This document shows, piece by piece, positions 55,455-62,905 of a DNA stretch of 64,000 bases (positions are counted from its first letter, which is position 1; every line of letters begins with the position of its first letter). The DNA comes from Nonomuraea sp. SBT364. Lineage in GTDB: Bacteria > Actinomycetota > Actinomycetes > Streptosporangiales > Streptosporangiaceae. The position numbers and the translations under genes are program-made. The stretch is taken from NCBI RefSeq assembly GCF_001083785.1, contig NZ_LAVL01000008.1, positions 59,989 through 123,988 of the forward strand, read 5' to 3'. The notes under the pieces were generated by a model. It had not been told where the DNA came from. It saw only the letters and a program-made list of their open reading frames with translations, and did no database searches.

Positions 55455-58400
55455 CTACCGGACCCCGTACGCCCGGGTGACGGTCTGCTCGAACCGCTCG
55501 CCGGAGGCGCCCGTCGCGGTCACCCGCAGGGACACCCCGGTGTCGGTCCTGCGGTGCGAGACGAGGGCGACGTGCTCGCCCCGGCCCACGGGGACCAGCG
55601 GCAGCCGCCGCCAGGTCTTGCCGTCGTCGTACGACATCTCCGCGCTGAGCTTCCTGGCGCCGGGCGCGGTGAAGCCGAGCTTGACCGGGAGCGCCCGGTG
55701 CACCCTGCCCTCCAGGTCGGTGGGGACGTCGTAGTCGACGCCGAGCATCGGCAACGGCTGCGTGCCCTCCGGCTTGGCGGACCTGAACGTCCACGCCGAC
55801 CGGGTGGCCGTGGCGTAGCGCCATTCCTCGCCGGTCCGCGTCGTGGTCAGCTCCAGCCGGTACTCGGCGTCCTCGGGCACGGCGGGGAAGGTCCCCCGCA
55901 GGGTGGACCGCTCCTCCACCAGCTGCCCGTCCCTGAAGAAGCGGGCCGAGGTGGTGTCCTGGTCGGGGCTGTCACGTGCGAAGCCGTGGTGCCCGTCGCC
56001 GTCCACGAACTCGGGCACCTGCACCGCCAGGACGTCACCCGTCCGGGTCGCCGACCGGACGGCAGGGCGGACGACCGGGGCGAACCACCGCTCCTTGACG
56101 GTCTCGCCCGGCCGGTAGCTCCTCGGCAGGTCCGTGATGCCGCCGCGCAGCCGGCTCATCGACTCCCAGGTCAGCGCGTGCTGCACGACGTGCTGCCACT
56201 GGGTGTCGCCGGCGCTGACGTACTCGGCCCGGCGCAGCGGGGTGTTCACGATCCGCTGGGTCTCCATCTGCGAGTCCAGGTCGTACGTCTGCCAGGGGCG
56301 CCAGCCGTAGCGCTGGTCCTTGCCGTAGCCCTCGCCGCCGGACTCGTGGTAGCCGGCGTCGACCAGGGCGGTGTTGCGCCAGCTCACCTCGTGCACGATC
56401 CGCTGGGGCACGTGCCCGGGGGAGACCTGCATGACCTCGTACAGGTAGGGCGGGGCGAACTGCCCGGTGACCTCGATCATGCCGCCCGAGCGCGCCTGGT
56501 CGAGCACCGCCTGGCCGCGGTCGTGGGTGATCAGCAGGGTGGGCAGCGGGTCGCGCTCGCCCTCCGGCTTCCACGGCTGCCACATCGCCCGGCCGTCCGG
56601 CCCGACCACGATCACCGCCGCGGCTCCGGCGTCGGCGAGGCCCTGCAGCTTGTCCGGCCAGTCGCCGAACTCCTCGCTGACCAGGACGACCGCCTTGCCG
56701 GACACGTTCCCGGAGTCCGCGGTGGCCAGCCGCCACCGCTTCTTGCCGGAGAACTCCGGCGAGCGGATCGCGGGACGCACCACCAGCGTGTCGCGGCCCA
56801 GCCGGGCCGTCACCCGGGGCGCGGAGAGCTGCCAACGCGAGGCGAACTCGAACGTGCCGTTGACGACGGGCTTGGTCGGCGTGACCGAGAGCCCGTCGAC
56901 CGACGGGAAGTTCATCGAGCCGAGGCTGATCTTGCGCGAGCCGTACGTGCGGTGGGTGAAGTAGGTGGAGATGCCTTCCTGCATCACCGGCTGCGAGGTC
57001 TTGATCTCGACGGGCACGGCGGTCCTCGGGTCGAGCACGACCTCCAGGTCCCCGGTCACGGCCAGCTCCGGGTTCACCACGAGGGTGTCGATGGGCGACT
57101 CGGCACTGGACTCGCCCAGGATCGCCTGCATGTGGTAGGTGCCCTCGGCCACCTGAGCCGTCCAGCCCCCCTGCTCGTCGAGGATGTAGCCGTAGGCGTC
57201 GTCCCTGCTGGAGGCGCCGTACAGGGAGATGAAGGGCACCCGGGCGGGGCTGCCCTCCTGGTTCACGGCGGTGAAGTGGACCTCGTGGATCTTGCCCCGG
57301 CGGGTCAGCGCGAACGTGGTGTGCGCGACCGCGTCGGCAGCGGTGGCGGTGACGTAGCCCGCGTGCCGGCCGTGCTGGAGCTTGGCCGGGTCCACGGTGA
57401 CCCGCACGGTCGCGCTCGCTCCCGGCTCCACCGTGAGCGTCGTCGCTGACAGGGTGACCGCGCCCTCGGCCGGAGCCTCGCCGTCCAGGTTGGTGAAGGC
57501 GGGGGTGAGGGTCAGGGCGGCCGGGGCCTGTCCCGTGTTCGTGTAGGTGATCTCCCCGGCGGGGACGCCGGTGTCGCCGTCCTCGTGCACGCCCAGGCTC
57601 AGCGTCGCCGTGGCGGTGACGGTCTGACGCAGGGCGCGGGCCACGTCCAGGCGTCCGCCGCCCTGCTCGTACGGGGTCTGCCCGGCGATGGTCCTGGCCG
57701 TGGACACGAGCGCGTCCTTGAGCTGACCGGCCTTCCACTCGGGGTGGCGCTGGGCCAGGATCGCGGCCGCGCCCGCCACGTGCGGGGTGGCCATGGAGGT
57801 GCCGGAGAGCTTGGTGTGGAACTCGTCGACCGGGGTGCCCAGGCCGGTGCCGGCCGCCCGCGCGGCGACGATGCCCACGCCCGGTGCGGTGATGTCCGGC
57901 TTGACCGCCTCGTCCAGGCGCGGTCCACGGCTGGAGAAGGGGGCGAGCGCGTCGTTGGCGTCCACCGCGCCCACGGTCAGGGCGGAGGTGGCGGCGCCGG
58001 GCGAGCCGACGCTGTATTCACCGCCCTCGTTGCCCGCGGCGATGACGAACAGGGCTCCGGTCTGCTCGGTCAGCACGTTCACGGCGGTGCTGAGCGGGTC
58101 GGTGCCGTCCGTGGCGCCGCCGCCGAGGCTCATGTTGACGACGCCGGCGCCGCTCTCCCTGGCCGCCCACTCCATGCCGGCGAGCACCTGCGACTCCGAG
58201 CCGCTGCCCGAGGCGTCCAGCACCTTGCCGATCATCAGCTCCGCGCCGGGCGCCACGCCCTTGCGCAGCCCGCCCGAGGCCGCGCCGACGCCGGCCACGG
58301 TCGCGGCGACGTGGGTGCCGTGCCCGTGCTCGTCCTTGGCCGAGGGGTCGTCGGTGAAGTTGCGGGCCTCCACGACCTTGTCCTTGACGTCGGGGTGCGT

Positions 58401-59048
58401 CTCGTCGATCCCGGTGTCCAGGACCGCGACCTTGACGCCCTTGCCGTCGAACCCGTCCTGCCACGCCTGCGGCGCGCCCACCTGCGGCACGCTGTGCTCC
58501 AGCGTCGCGGTGACCTTGCCGTCGAGCCACACCTTGGCCAGCCCGTCACGCAGCCGCGGCTCGCCGCCCGCGCGTTCGGCGGCCCACAGCACGGGCAGCT
58601 CGTCCTTGTCCGCCCGCAACGTCCGCGCGTTGACGCTGCGCAGCGTGATGGCCTTCGCGTCGCTCTCCCGGTACGACAGGATCAGCGGCAGGACCTCGCT
58701 GCTCTCGTCGTCGTACCCCTGCTCGATGAGGTCGCTCACCGAGAACAGCCGCTCGTCGACCAGGCCCCGGGAGAGGTAGGGGACCATGTCGGCGGGGGTG
58801 ACCGTCAGCTCGCCGTTCTCTTCCTCGGTGAAGAACCTGATGTCCTCCCGGCCCTTGCCGGGCCGGACGGTCGCGGCGCGCTTGCCGCCGGCGAACTCCC
58901 GTACGGTGACCACGTCGCCGGTGATCAGCGTGACCTCGTGCGGGTCGCCGCCGGCGGCGGGCTCGGGTGCTGCGGCCTGAGCCTGCGCGGGCACGGCGAG
59001 CATCGCCAGGCCCGCGCCGACGGCGGTGAAGCGGGTGATCCATCCCAT
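55455..59048 (-). CDS. Secreted subtilisin-like (S8) serine protease, large
   Basis: About 1197 residues. Signal peptide MGWITRFTAVGAGLAMLAVP to AQAQAA, then a propeptide of ~175 residues (HEVTLITGDVVTVREF). The S8 catalytic domain has Asp211 (VAVLDTGIDETHPD), His243 (HGHGTHVAATVAG), oxyanion Asn340 (IAAGNEGG) and Ser418 (LSGTSMATPHVAG). The rest (~700 residues) holds beta-rich domains, including an alpha-galactosidase-like/Fn3 segment and a PA-like region (GLADAGAAAVIVVGPDGRAM). ATG 59048 is preferred over GTG 59078. Degrades extracellular protein. GCACAT/ATGTGC half-sites upstream suggest control by the convergent LuxR-type gene. Confidence 0.95.
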   Translation of the reverse strand: MGWITRFTAVGAGLAMLAVPAQAQAAAPEPAAGGDPHEVTLITGDVVTVREFAGGKRAATVRPGKGREDIRFFTEEENGELTVTPADMVPYLSRGLVDERLFSVSDLIEQGYDDESSEVLPLILSYRESDAKAITLRSVNARTLRADKDELPVLWAAERAGGEPRLRDGLAKVWLDGKVTATLEHSVPQVGAPQAWQDGFDGKGVKVAVLDTGIDETHPDVKDKVVEARNFTDDPSAKDEHGHGTHVAATVAGVGAASGGLRKGVAPGAELMIGKVLDASGSGSESQVLAGMEWAARESGAGVVNMSLGGGATDGTDPLSTAVNVLTEQTGALFVIAAGNEGGEYSVGSPGAATSALTVGAVDANDALAPFSSRGPRLDEAVKPDITAPGVGIVAARAAGTGLGTPVDEFHTKLSGTSMATPHVAGAAAILAQRHPEWKAGQLKDALVSTARTIAGQTPYEQGGGRLDVARALRQTVTATATLSLGVHEDGDTGVPAGEITYTNTGQAPAALTLTPAFTNLDGEAPAEGAVTLSATTLTVEPGASATVRVTVDPAKLQHGRHAGYVTATAADAVAHTTFALTRRGKIHEVHFTAVNQEGSPARVPFISLYGASSRDDAYGYILDEQGGWTAQVAEGTYHMQAILGESSAESPIDTLVVNPELAVTGDLEVVLDPRTAVPVEIKTSQPVMQEGISTYFTHRTYGSRKISLGSMNFPSVDGLSVTPTKPVVNGTFEFASRWQLSAPRVTARLGRDTLVVRPAIRSPEFSGKKRWRLATADSGNVSGKAVVLVSEEFGDWPDKLQGLADAGAAAVIVVGPDGRAMWQPWKPEGERDPLPTLLITHDRGQAVLDQARSGGMIEVTGQFAPPYLYEVMQVSPGHVPQRIVHEVSWRNTALVDAGYHESGGEGYGKDQRYGWRPWQTYDLDSQMETQRIVNTPLRRAEYVSAGDTQWQHVVQHALTWESMSRLRGGITDLPRSYRPGETVKERWFAPVVRPAVRSATRTGDVLAVQVPEFVDGDGHHGFARDSPDQDTTSARFFRDGQLVEERSTLRGTFPAVPEDAEYRLELTTTRTGEEWRYATATRSAWTFRSAKPEGTQPLPMLGVDYDVPTDLEGRVHRALPVKLGFTAPGARKLSAEMSYDDGKTWRRLPLVPVGRGEHVALVSHRRTDTGVSLRVTATGASGERFEQTVTRAYGVR

Positions 59049-59116
59049 GAACGAACCCGATCTGTCGTGCAATGACACATTGCTTTACTCGTTCATGAGG
59101 ATGCGGGATAGGGCGC

Positions 59117-59137
59117 GGCACATGGGGGGTATGTGCC
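59117..59137. promoter_or_regulatory. Inverted repeat upstream of the subtilase gene
   Basis: GGCACAT-GGGGGGT-ATGTGCC: 7-bp arms, 7-bp spacer, 69-89 bp before the ATG at 59048. The half-sites equal those of the 54432-54443 palindrome. A further GACATGTC palindrome follows at 59150. Likely regulator-binding region. Confidence 0.55.
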
Positions 59138-59182
59138 TGACCGAATGGCGACATGTCATGGAAATGTCAGCAGAGCGGGCCT

Positions 59183-61219
59183 TCAGTGGGTGGCGCAGAC
59201 CCTTCCGTTGAGGGTGAACACGGACGGCAGGACGTTCGGGCCGGAGTAGTTGCCGACGAAGCCGATCGTCGTCGACGCGCCGGTCGCCAGGGAACCGTTC
59301 CCCGGCTCGCTGACGGCCTTGACCGCCTGCCCGTCCTGGGTCCAGGCCGCGCTCCAGCCGCTCCCCAGACTCTGCCAGCTTCTGGGCCAGGCGAAGTCGA
59401 GGGTCCAGCCGTCGATCGGGGCGCCGGTGTTGGTGATGTCGAGGGCGCCGACGTACCCGCTCGCCCAGTCCGACTGGACGCTCAGCCGTACCGAGCAGGA
59501 GCTCGTGGCGGGGGCCTTCGTGGTGAGGGTCAGCGGCGGTGAGGACCAGGAGAGGCCGCCGCCGGTGTCGCGGGCGATCACGTTGACGGTGTAGCGGGTG
59601 CCGGGCCTGAGGTTGCGGACGGTGAACGAGGTGCCCGAGGTCTCGCCGAGCTGTTCGGTGACCGCGCCGTGCTGGCGATGGATCTCGTACTTGGCGATGG
59701 GACGGTCACCGGCGGTGGCGCGCGGCCAGGTGATCGTGGCGGTGGTGTCCGTCACCGCCGATGCGGTGGGCCGGTCCGGGGCGCCGGGGCCGGTCCGGGA
59801 GGTGGCCGGCTTGAGGACGATCGTGGTGAGCGAGAGCGGGGGCAGCACCTGGCTGGTGGCGCTGCCGCCGGTGGCCGAGGCGATCGAGGTCGCGCCGTTG
59901 GTGTGGGTCAGGACCGTCGGCGCGCCGGCCGCCGGGGTGTAGCCCTCGTAGTCGATCGAGGCGGCGTACGAGGTGTCCCGGGAGGTGTTGATCATCAGGA
60001 CCGCGAGGTCGCCGTCGGGACGGCGGGCGGCGTGCGCGCTGACGGCGGGCCGGTCGGCCGCCGCCCGGACGAACTGGTCCCCGGGCCTGGCGAATTCGCC
60101 GACCATCTGCAGGGCGTAGTAGGGCGCGAAGGGCGTGTTGAACGCCGGCTCGCAGACCGACCCGTCGGCGGTGCACGCCGCGCTCGACAGCAGGCCGAAG
60201 TCGCCGTAGTCGGTGTGCCCCTCCACCTCGGTGACCGTGCCGATGCCGTTGTGGACGTTCCACCACTCGACCGTGAACACCCCGTTCGCCAGCAGCGTCG
60301 CGTACGCGTCGGCGGCGGCCAGCGCGCCCGGCTGGGTGTTGGTGCCGTTGCTGCTGGAGCCGGTGTTGAACTCGGTCATCGCGATGCCGATCCGCTCCGC
60401 GCCCGGCCCGGCGTGCCGGGCGAGCTGCTCACGGGTGAGCTGGATCATGTCCGGTACGTGTCCCGTGCGGTCGAGGGCTCCCGGGTACCAGTGCAGGATC
60501 ACGAAGTCGATCTTGGAACCGGCGGCCGACAGGACGACCTCGTTCCAGCTTCCCTCGTCACCCTCCGCCTTGATCGCGTCGGGCCAGTTGGCGGGCGTGG
60601 TCAGCACCGCGCCGATCTTGATGGTGGGGTCGACCGCCTTCATCGCGTCCGCGTAGGCGACGACGTGCCGGGCGTACTCGGCGGGACTCTTGTCGGCGTG
60701 GTTGTCGGCTTCCCAGGCGGCGCCGTAGTGGCCGTTGCCGTAGTTCTCGTTGCCGATCTCCCAGTACTTCACCCCGTAGCCCTTGGTGACGTTGGCGTAC
60801 CGGACCCAGCCCGCGGCCTCCTCGGCCGTGCCGGTGCCGTAGTTGGCCGTCACCATCGGCTGGGCGCCGGTGCGGCGCGCCCCGGCCATGAAGGTGTCGA
60901 AATCGGTGTTCGGGGCGACATAGCCACCGGGGGCTGTGTGGTCGGCCCAGTGGTAGATGTCGGAGTACGAGCCGCCGGGGTAACGCAGCAACTGCACGCC
61001 CGCGTCCTTGAGCAGGTCGGCGGTCTCGTCGCTGCCCAGATGCGCGTCCCAGATGGCGTGGTTGGCGCCGATGCCGGTCCCGGGCACGCCGGAGAGGGCG
61101 GCACGGGTGTTGACGGTGATCGCGACCGGGGCGCCGTCGTCGGCATGCGCGGTGGGGACGTTCAGGGCGGCCAGCGTCAGCAGGATCGCGGACGCGGCCC
61201 GGAGCAGGGTTTTCGGCAT
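59183..61219 (-). CDS. Secreted glycoside hydrolase (clan GH-A type) with FN3 and CBM2 domains
   Basis: A 678-residue exported enzyme. Signal peptide to about residue 27 (NVPTAHADD). The catalytic domain resembles alpha-L-arabinofuranosidase/GH39-GH51 types: acid/base Glu158 in KYWEIGNENYGNGHYG and nucleophile Glu283 in AMTEFNTGSS. An Fn3 domain (~495-580, PTASAVTDTTATITWPRATA) links to a C-terminal cellulose-binding CBM2 (~585-678, CSVRLSVQSDWASGYVGALD to NGRVCATH, with a terminal Cys pair). Acts on plant polysaccharide outside the cell. ATG 61219 has GCGAGG 10 nt upstream. The exact GH family is not certain. Confidence 0.9.
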   Translation of the reverse strand: MPKTLLRAASAILLTLAALNVPTAHADDGAPVAITVNTRAALSGVPGTGIGANHAIWDAHLGSDETADLLKDAGVQLLRYPGGSYSDIYHWADHTAPGGYVAPNTDFDTFMAGARRTGAQPMVTANYGTGTAEEAAGWVRYANVTKGYGVKYWEIGNENYGNGHYGAAWEADNHADKSPAEYARHVVAYADAMKAVDPTIKIGAVLTTPANWPDAIKAEGDEGSWNEVVLSAAGSKIDFVILHWYPGALDRTGHVPDMIQLTREQLARHAGPGAERIGIAMTEFNTGSSSNGTNTQPGALAAADAYATLLANGVFTVEWWNVHNGIGTVTEVEGHTDYGDFGLLSSAACTADGSVCEPAFNTPFAPYYALQMVGEFARPGDQFVRAAADRPAVSAHAARRPDGDLAVLMINTSRDTSYAASIDYEGYTPAAGAPTVLTHTNGATSIASATGGSATSQVLPPLSLTTIVLKPATSRTGPGAPDRPTASAVTDTTATITWPRATAGDRPIAKYEIHRQHGAVTEQLGETSGTSFTVRNLRPGTRYTVNVIARDTGGGLSWSSPPLTLTTKAPATSSCSVRLSVQSDWASGYVGALDITNTGAPIDGWTLDFAWPRSWQSLGSGWSAAWTQDGQAVKAVSEPGNGSLATGASTTIGFVGNYSGPNVLPSVFTLNGRVCATH

Positions 61220-61422
61220 CGGTGCACCTCGCCGTGGCAGTGGTTCCTCACTCGACGGCTCCTCCTGACCAGGAGACAGCATGATCATGAGTGGCGGGCG
61301 CCGCCCCCGTCAAACCCCGCTGAAACTTTCACCCCGGGTTCGGTGCCGATGCTCACCTCCACAGGTTGCCTGCCTGTCCCCTGTGGGAGGCCCGCTGACG
61401 TAGGCAGGGTAGGGTGATCGGC

Positions 61423-61443
61423 ATGTTCCTCACCCGTGCCTAG
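61423..61443 (+). CDS. Six-residue leader peptide (MFLTRA)
   Basis: ATG TTC CTC ACC CGT GCC TAG lies 93 bp upstream of the MFS gene at 61536. A TAGGGT -10 box (61410-61415) ends 7 bases before the ATG, so the transcript would be leaderless. A hairpin follows. The layout matches ribosome-dependent attenuators of actinobacterial drug-resistance genes, where a stalled ribosome opens the downstream gene. Confidence 0.5.
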   Translation: MFLTRA

Positions 61444-61454
61444 GCCACCACGGA

Positions 61455-61474
61455 GCCGCACCGACGCGTGCGGC
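61455..61474 (+). promoter_or_regulatory. Hairpin after the leader peptide
   Basis: GCCGCAC-CGACGC-GTGCGGC, perfect 7-bp stem starting 12 bases past the leader's stop. A ribosome on the leader would cover its 5' arm. The T-rich CCTTTC follows after 10 bases, so it could act as a conditional terminator. Confidence 0.5.
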
Positions 61475-61535
61475 ACGCCGGTGTCCTTTCGCACGTCTCG
61501 GCGCTCGCGACGCGCCGCCTTCCTGAGGAACCTTC

Positions 61536-62756
61536 ATGTCTCCTTCCTACGTCGCCGTCCTTTCGCATCCGCACGCCGCGCGCGCCTTCGGCTTCGCGCT
61601 GCTGGGGCGGCTGTCCTACGGGACCGTCTTCCTGTCGCTGACGCTGGCGCTCACGGCCACCGTCGGCTCCTACGCACTGGCCGGTGCTCTCCTTGCCCTG
61701 TTCGGGCTCACCACGTCCGTGCTCTCCCCCGTACGGGCCCGGCTCATCGACCGGTACGGGCCGCGCCGGGCGTTGCCTCCGATGGCCGCGCTCTACGCGG
61801 TGCTTCTGGGCTGCCTGGCCCTGCTCACCTGGCGGCCCGGCGTCTCCTGGGGGCTGCTGGCAGTCCTGTGCGCCGCGGCGGGCGCGTGTGCGCCTCCGCT
61901 CGGGCCCGTCATGCGCACGCTGTGGAGTGATCTGCTGCGCGACCGGCGGCTGCTCCAACGCGCCTACAGCCTCGACACCGTCGCCGAGGAACTGCTCTAC
62001 ATCACCGGTCCGCTCCTGGCCGGACTGCTGGCGGCGGTCGTCAACCCGGCGGCGGGCGTGGCCGTGAGCGCCTGCCTGGTGGCGGCGGGCACGTTCGCCC
62101 TCGTCACGTCACAGGCGATGCGGGCCCGCCCCGCCACGGCCGCCGGACGTGGGCGGGGGCGGTTGTCCGGCGCCCGCGCGCTGATACCGCCGGTCGTGGC
62201 CTCGGCCGCGCTGGGCCTGTGCCTGGGGGCGCTGAGCCTGCTCCTGGTCGTCTTCGCCCAGCGTCAGCAGCAGCCCGCCGCTGTGGCGTGGGTCGAGGCG
62301 GCGCTGGCGGCGGGCAGCGCGGTCGGCGGCCTGGCCTACGGCGCGATCGTCTGGCGTGCCTCCGGGGCGGCGCGGCTGCGGATGCTGGCCGCCGCGCTGG
62401 GCCTGGCGGTCGCCGCTGCCGGAGCGGCGCCGAACCTGTTCGGGCTGGCCGCGGCGGCCGGGGTCATCGGGCTGTTCGTGGCCCCTGCGCTGACGACCGC
62501 CTATCTGCTCGCCGACGAGCTGGCCGGCCCGGAGAGCCGGACCCAGGCCGGTGCGTGGGTCAACACCGCCTTCAACGCCGGTAGCTCGCTGGGCACCGCG
62601 GGCGCCGGGCTCGTGGTGGAGGGCCTGTCCTTGGGGTGGTGCTTCGCGCTGGCGGGGGCGCCGATGCTGCTCGCGGTACTGCTGATGATGATCAGCAGCA
62701 CGTGGACCGCTGCGTCGCGATCCGGTGGTCGGGCCTGTTTCCGGCTTAAGGCCTAA
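61536..62756 (+). CDS. MFS transporter (12 TM) behind a leader peptide
   Basis: A 406-residue transporter: HAARAFGFALLGRLSYGTVF, VLSPVRARLIDRYGPRRALP (motif A-like), LLAGLLAAVVNPAAGVAVSA, then a second half starting at ARALIPPVVASAALGLCLGA. GAGGAA precedes the ATG. The 5' leader with a 6-codon ORF and hairpin suggests antibiotic- or stress-controlled expression. Substrate not deducible; its lineage is different from the 45834 and 62906 transporters. Confidence 0.88.
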   Translation: MSPSYVAVLSHPHAARAFGFALLGRLSYGTVFLSLTLALTATVGSYALAGALLALFGLTTSVLSPVRARLIDRYGPRRALPPMAALYAVLLGCLALLTWRPGVSWGLLAVLCAAAGACAPPLGPVMRTLWSDLLRDRRLLQRAYSLDTVAEELLYITGPLLAGLLAAVVNPAAGVAVSACLVAAGTFALVTSQAMRARPATAAGRGRGRLSGARALIPPVVASAALGLCLGALSLLLVVFAQRQQQPAAVAWVEAALAAGSAVGGLAYGAIVWRASGAARLRMLAAALGLAVAAAGAAPNLFGLAAAAGVIGLFVAPALTTAYLLADELAGPESRTQAGAWVNTAFNAGSSLGTAGAGLVVEGLSLGWCFALAGAPMLLAVLLMMISSTWTAASRSGGRACFRLKA

Positions 62757-62819
62757 AGGGGAACGAAAGCGGCTCTGCCTACGATGCTTCCTCAGGCGAA
62801 GTAAGGAAGGGAGGCAATC

Positions 62820-62846
62820 ATGCGACGCGACCACGAGTGGGTCTGA
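62820..62846 (+). CDS. Eight-residue leader peptide (MRRDHEWV)
   Basis: ATG 62820 with a strong AAGGGAGG 6-13 nt upstream, then CGA CGC GAC CAC GAG TGG GTC TGA. It lies 59 bp before the MFS start at 62906 and is followed at once by a hairpin. A well-placed ribosome site on such a tiny ORF is a strong hint of translation. Confidence 0.6.
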   Translation: MRRDHEWV

Positions 62847-62856
62847 CCGGGTGAGG

Positions 62857-62883
62857 TGGCGGCATCCGGCGCGGGTGCCGCCA
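62857..62883 (+). promoter_or_regulatory. Hairpin between leader peptide and MFS start
   Basis: TGGCGGCA (62857-62864) pairs with TGCCGCCA (62876-62883) around an 11-base loop. It starts 10 bases after the leader stop and ends 11 bases before the AGGGGG ribosome site of the MFS gene, well placed to control transcription or translation. Confidence 0.5.
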
Positions 62884-62905
62884 TCGGCTGTGACAGGGGG
62901 CTGTG

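Noticed and set aside
55554..57449. Long plus-strand frames through 55.5-59.1 kb
   Set aside because: Antisense shadows of the S8 protease gene, which carries signal peptide, D/H/S triad and normal codon bias on the minus strand.
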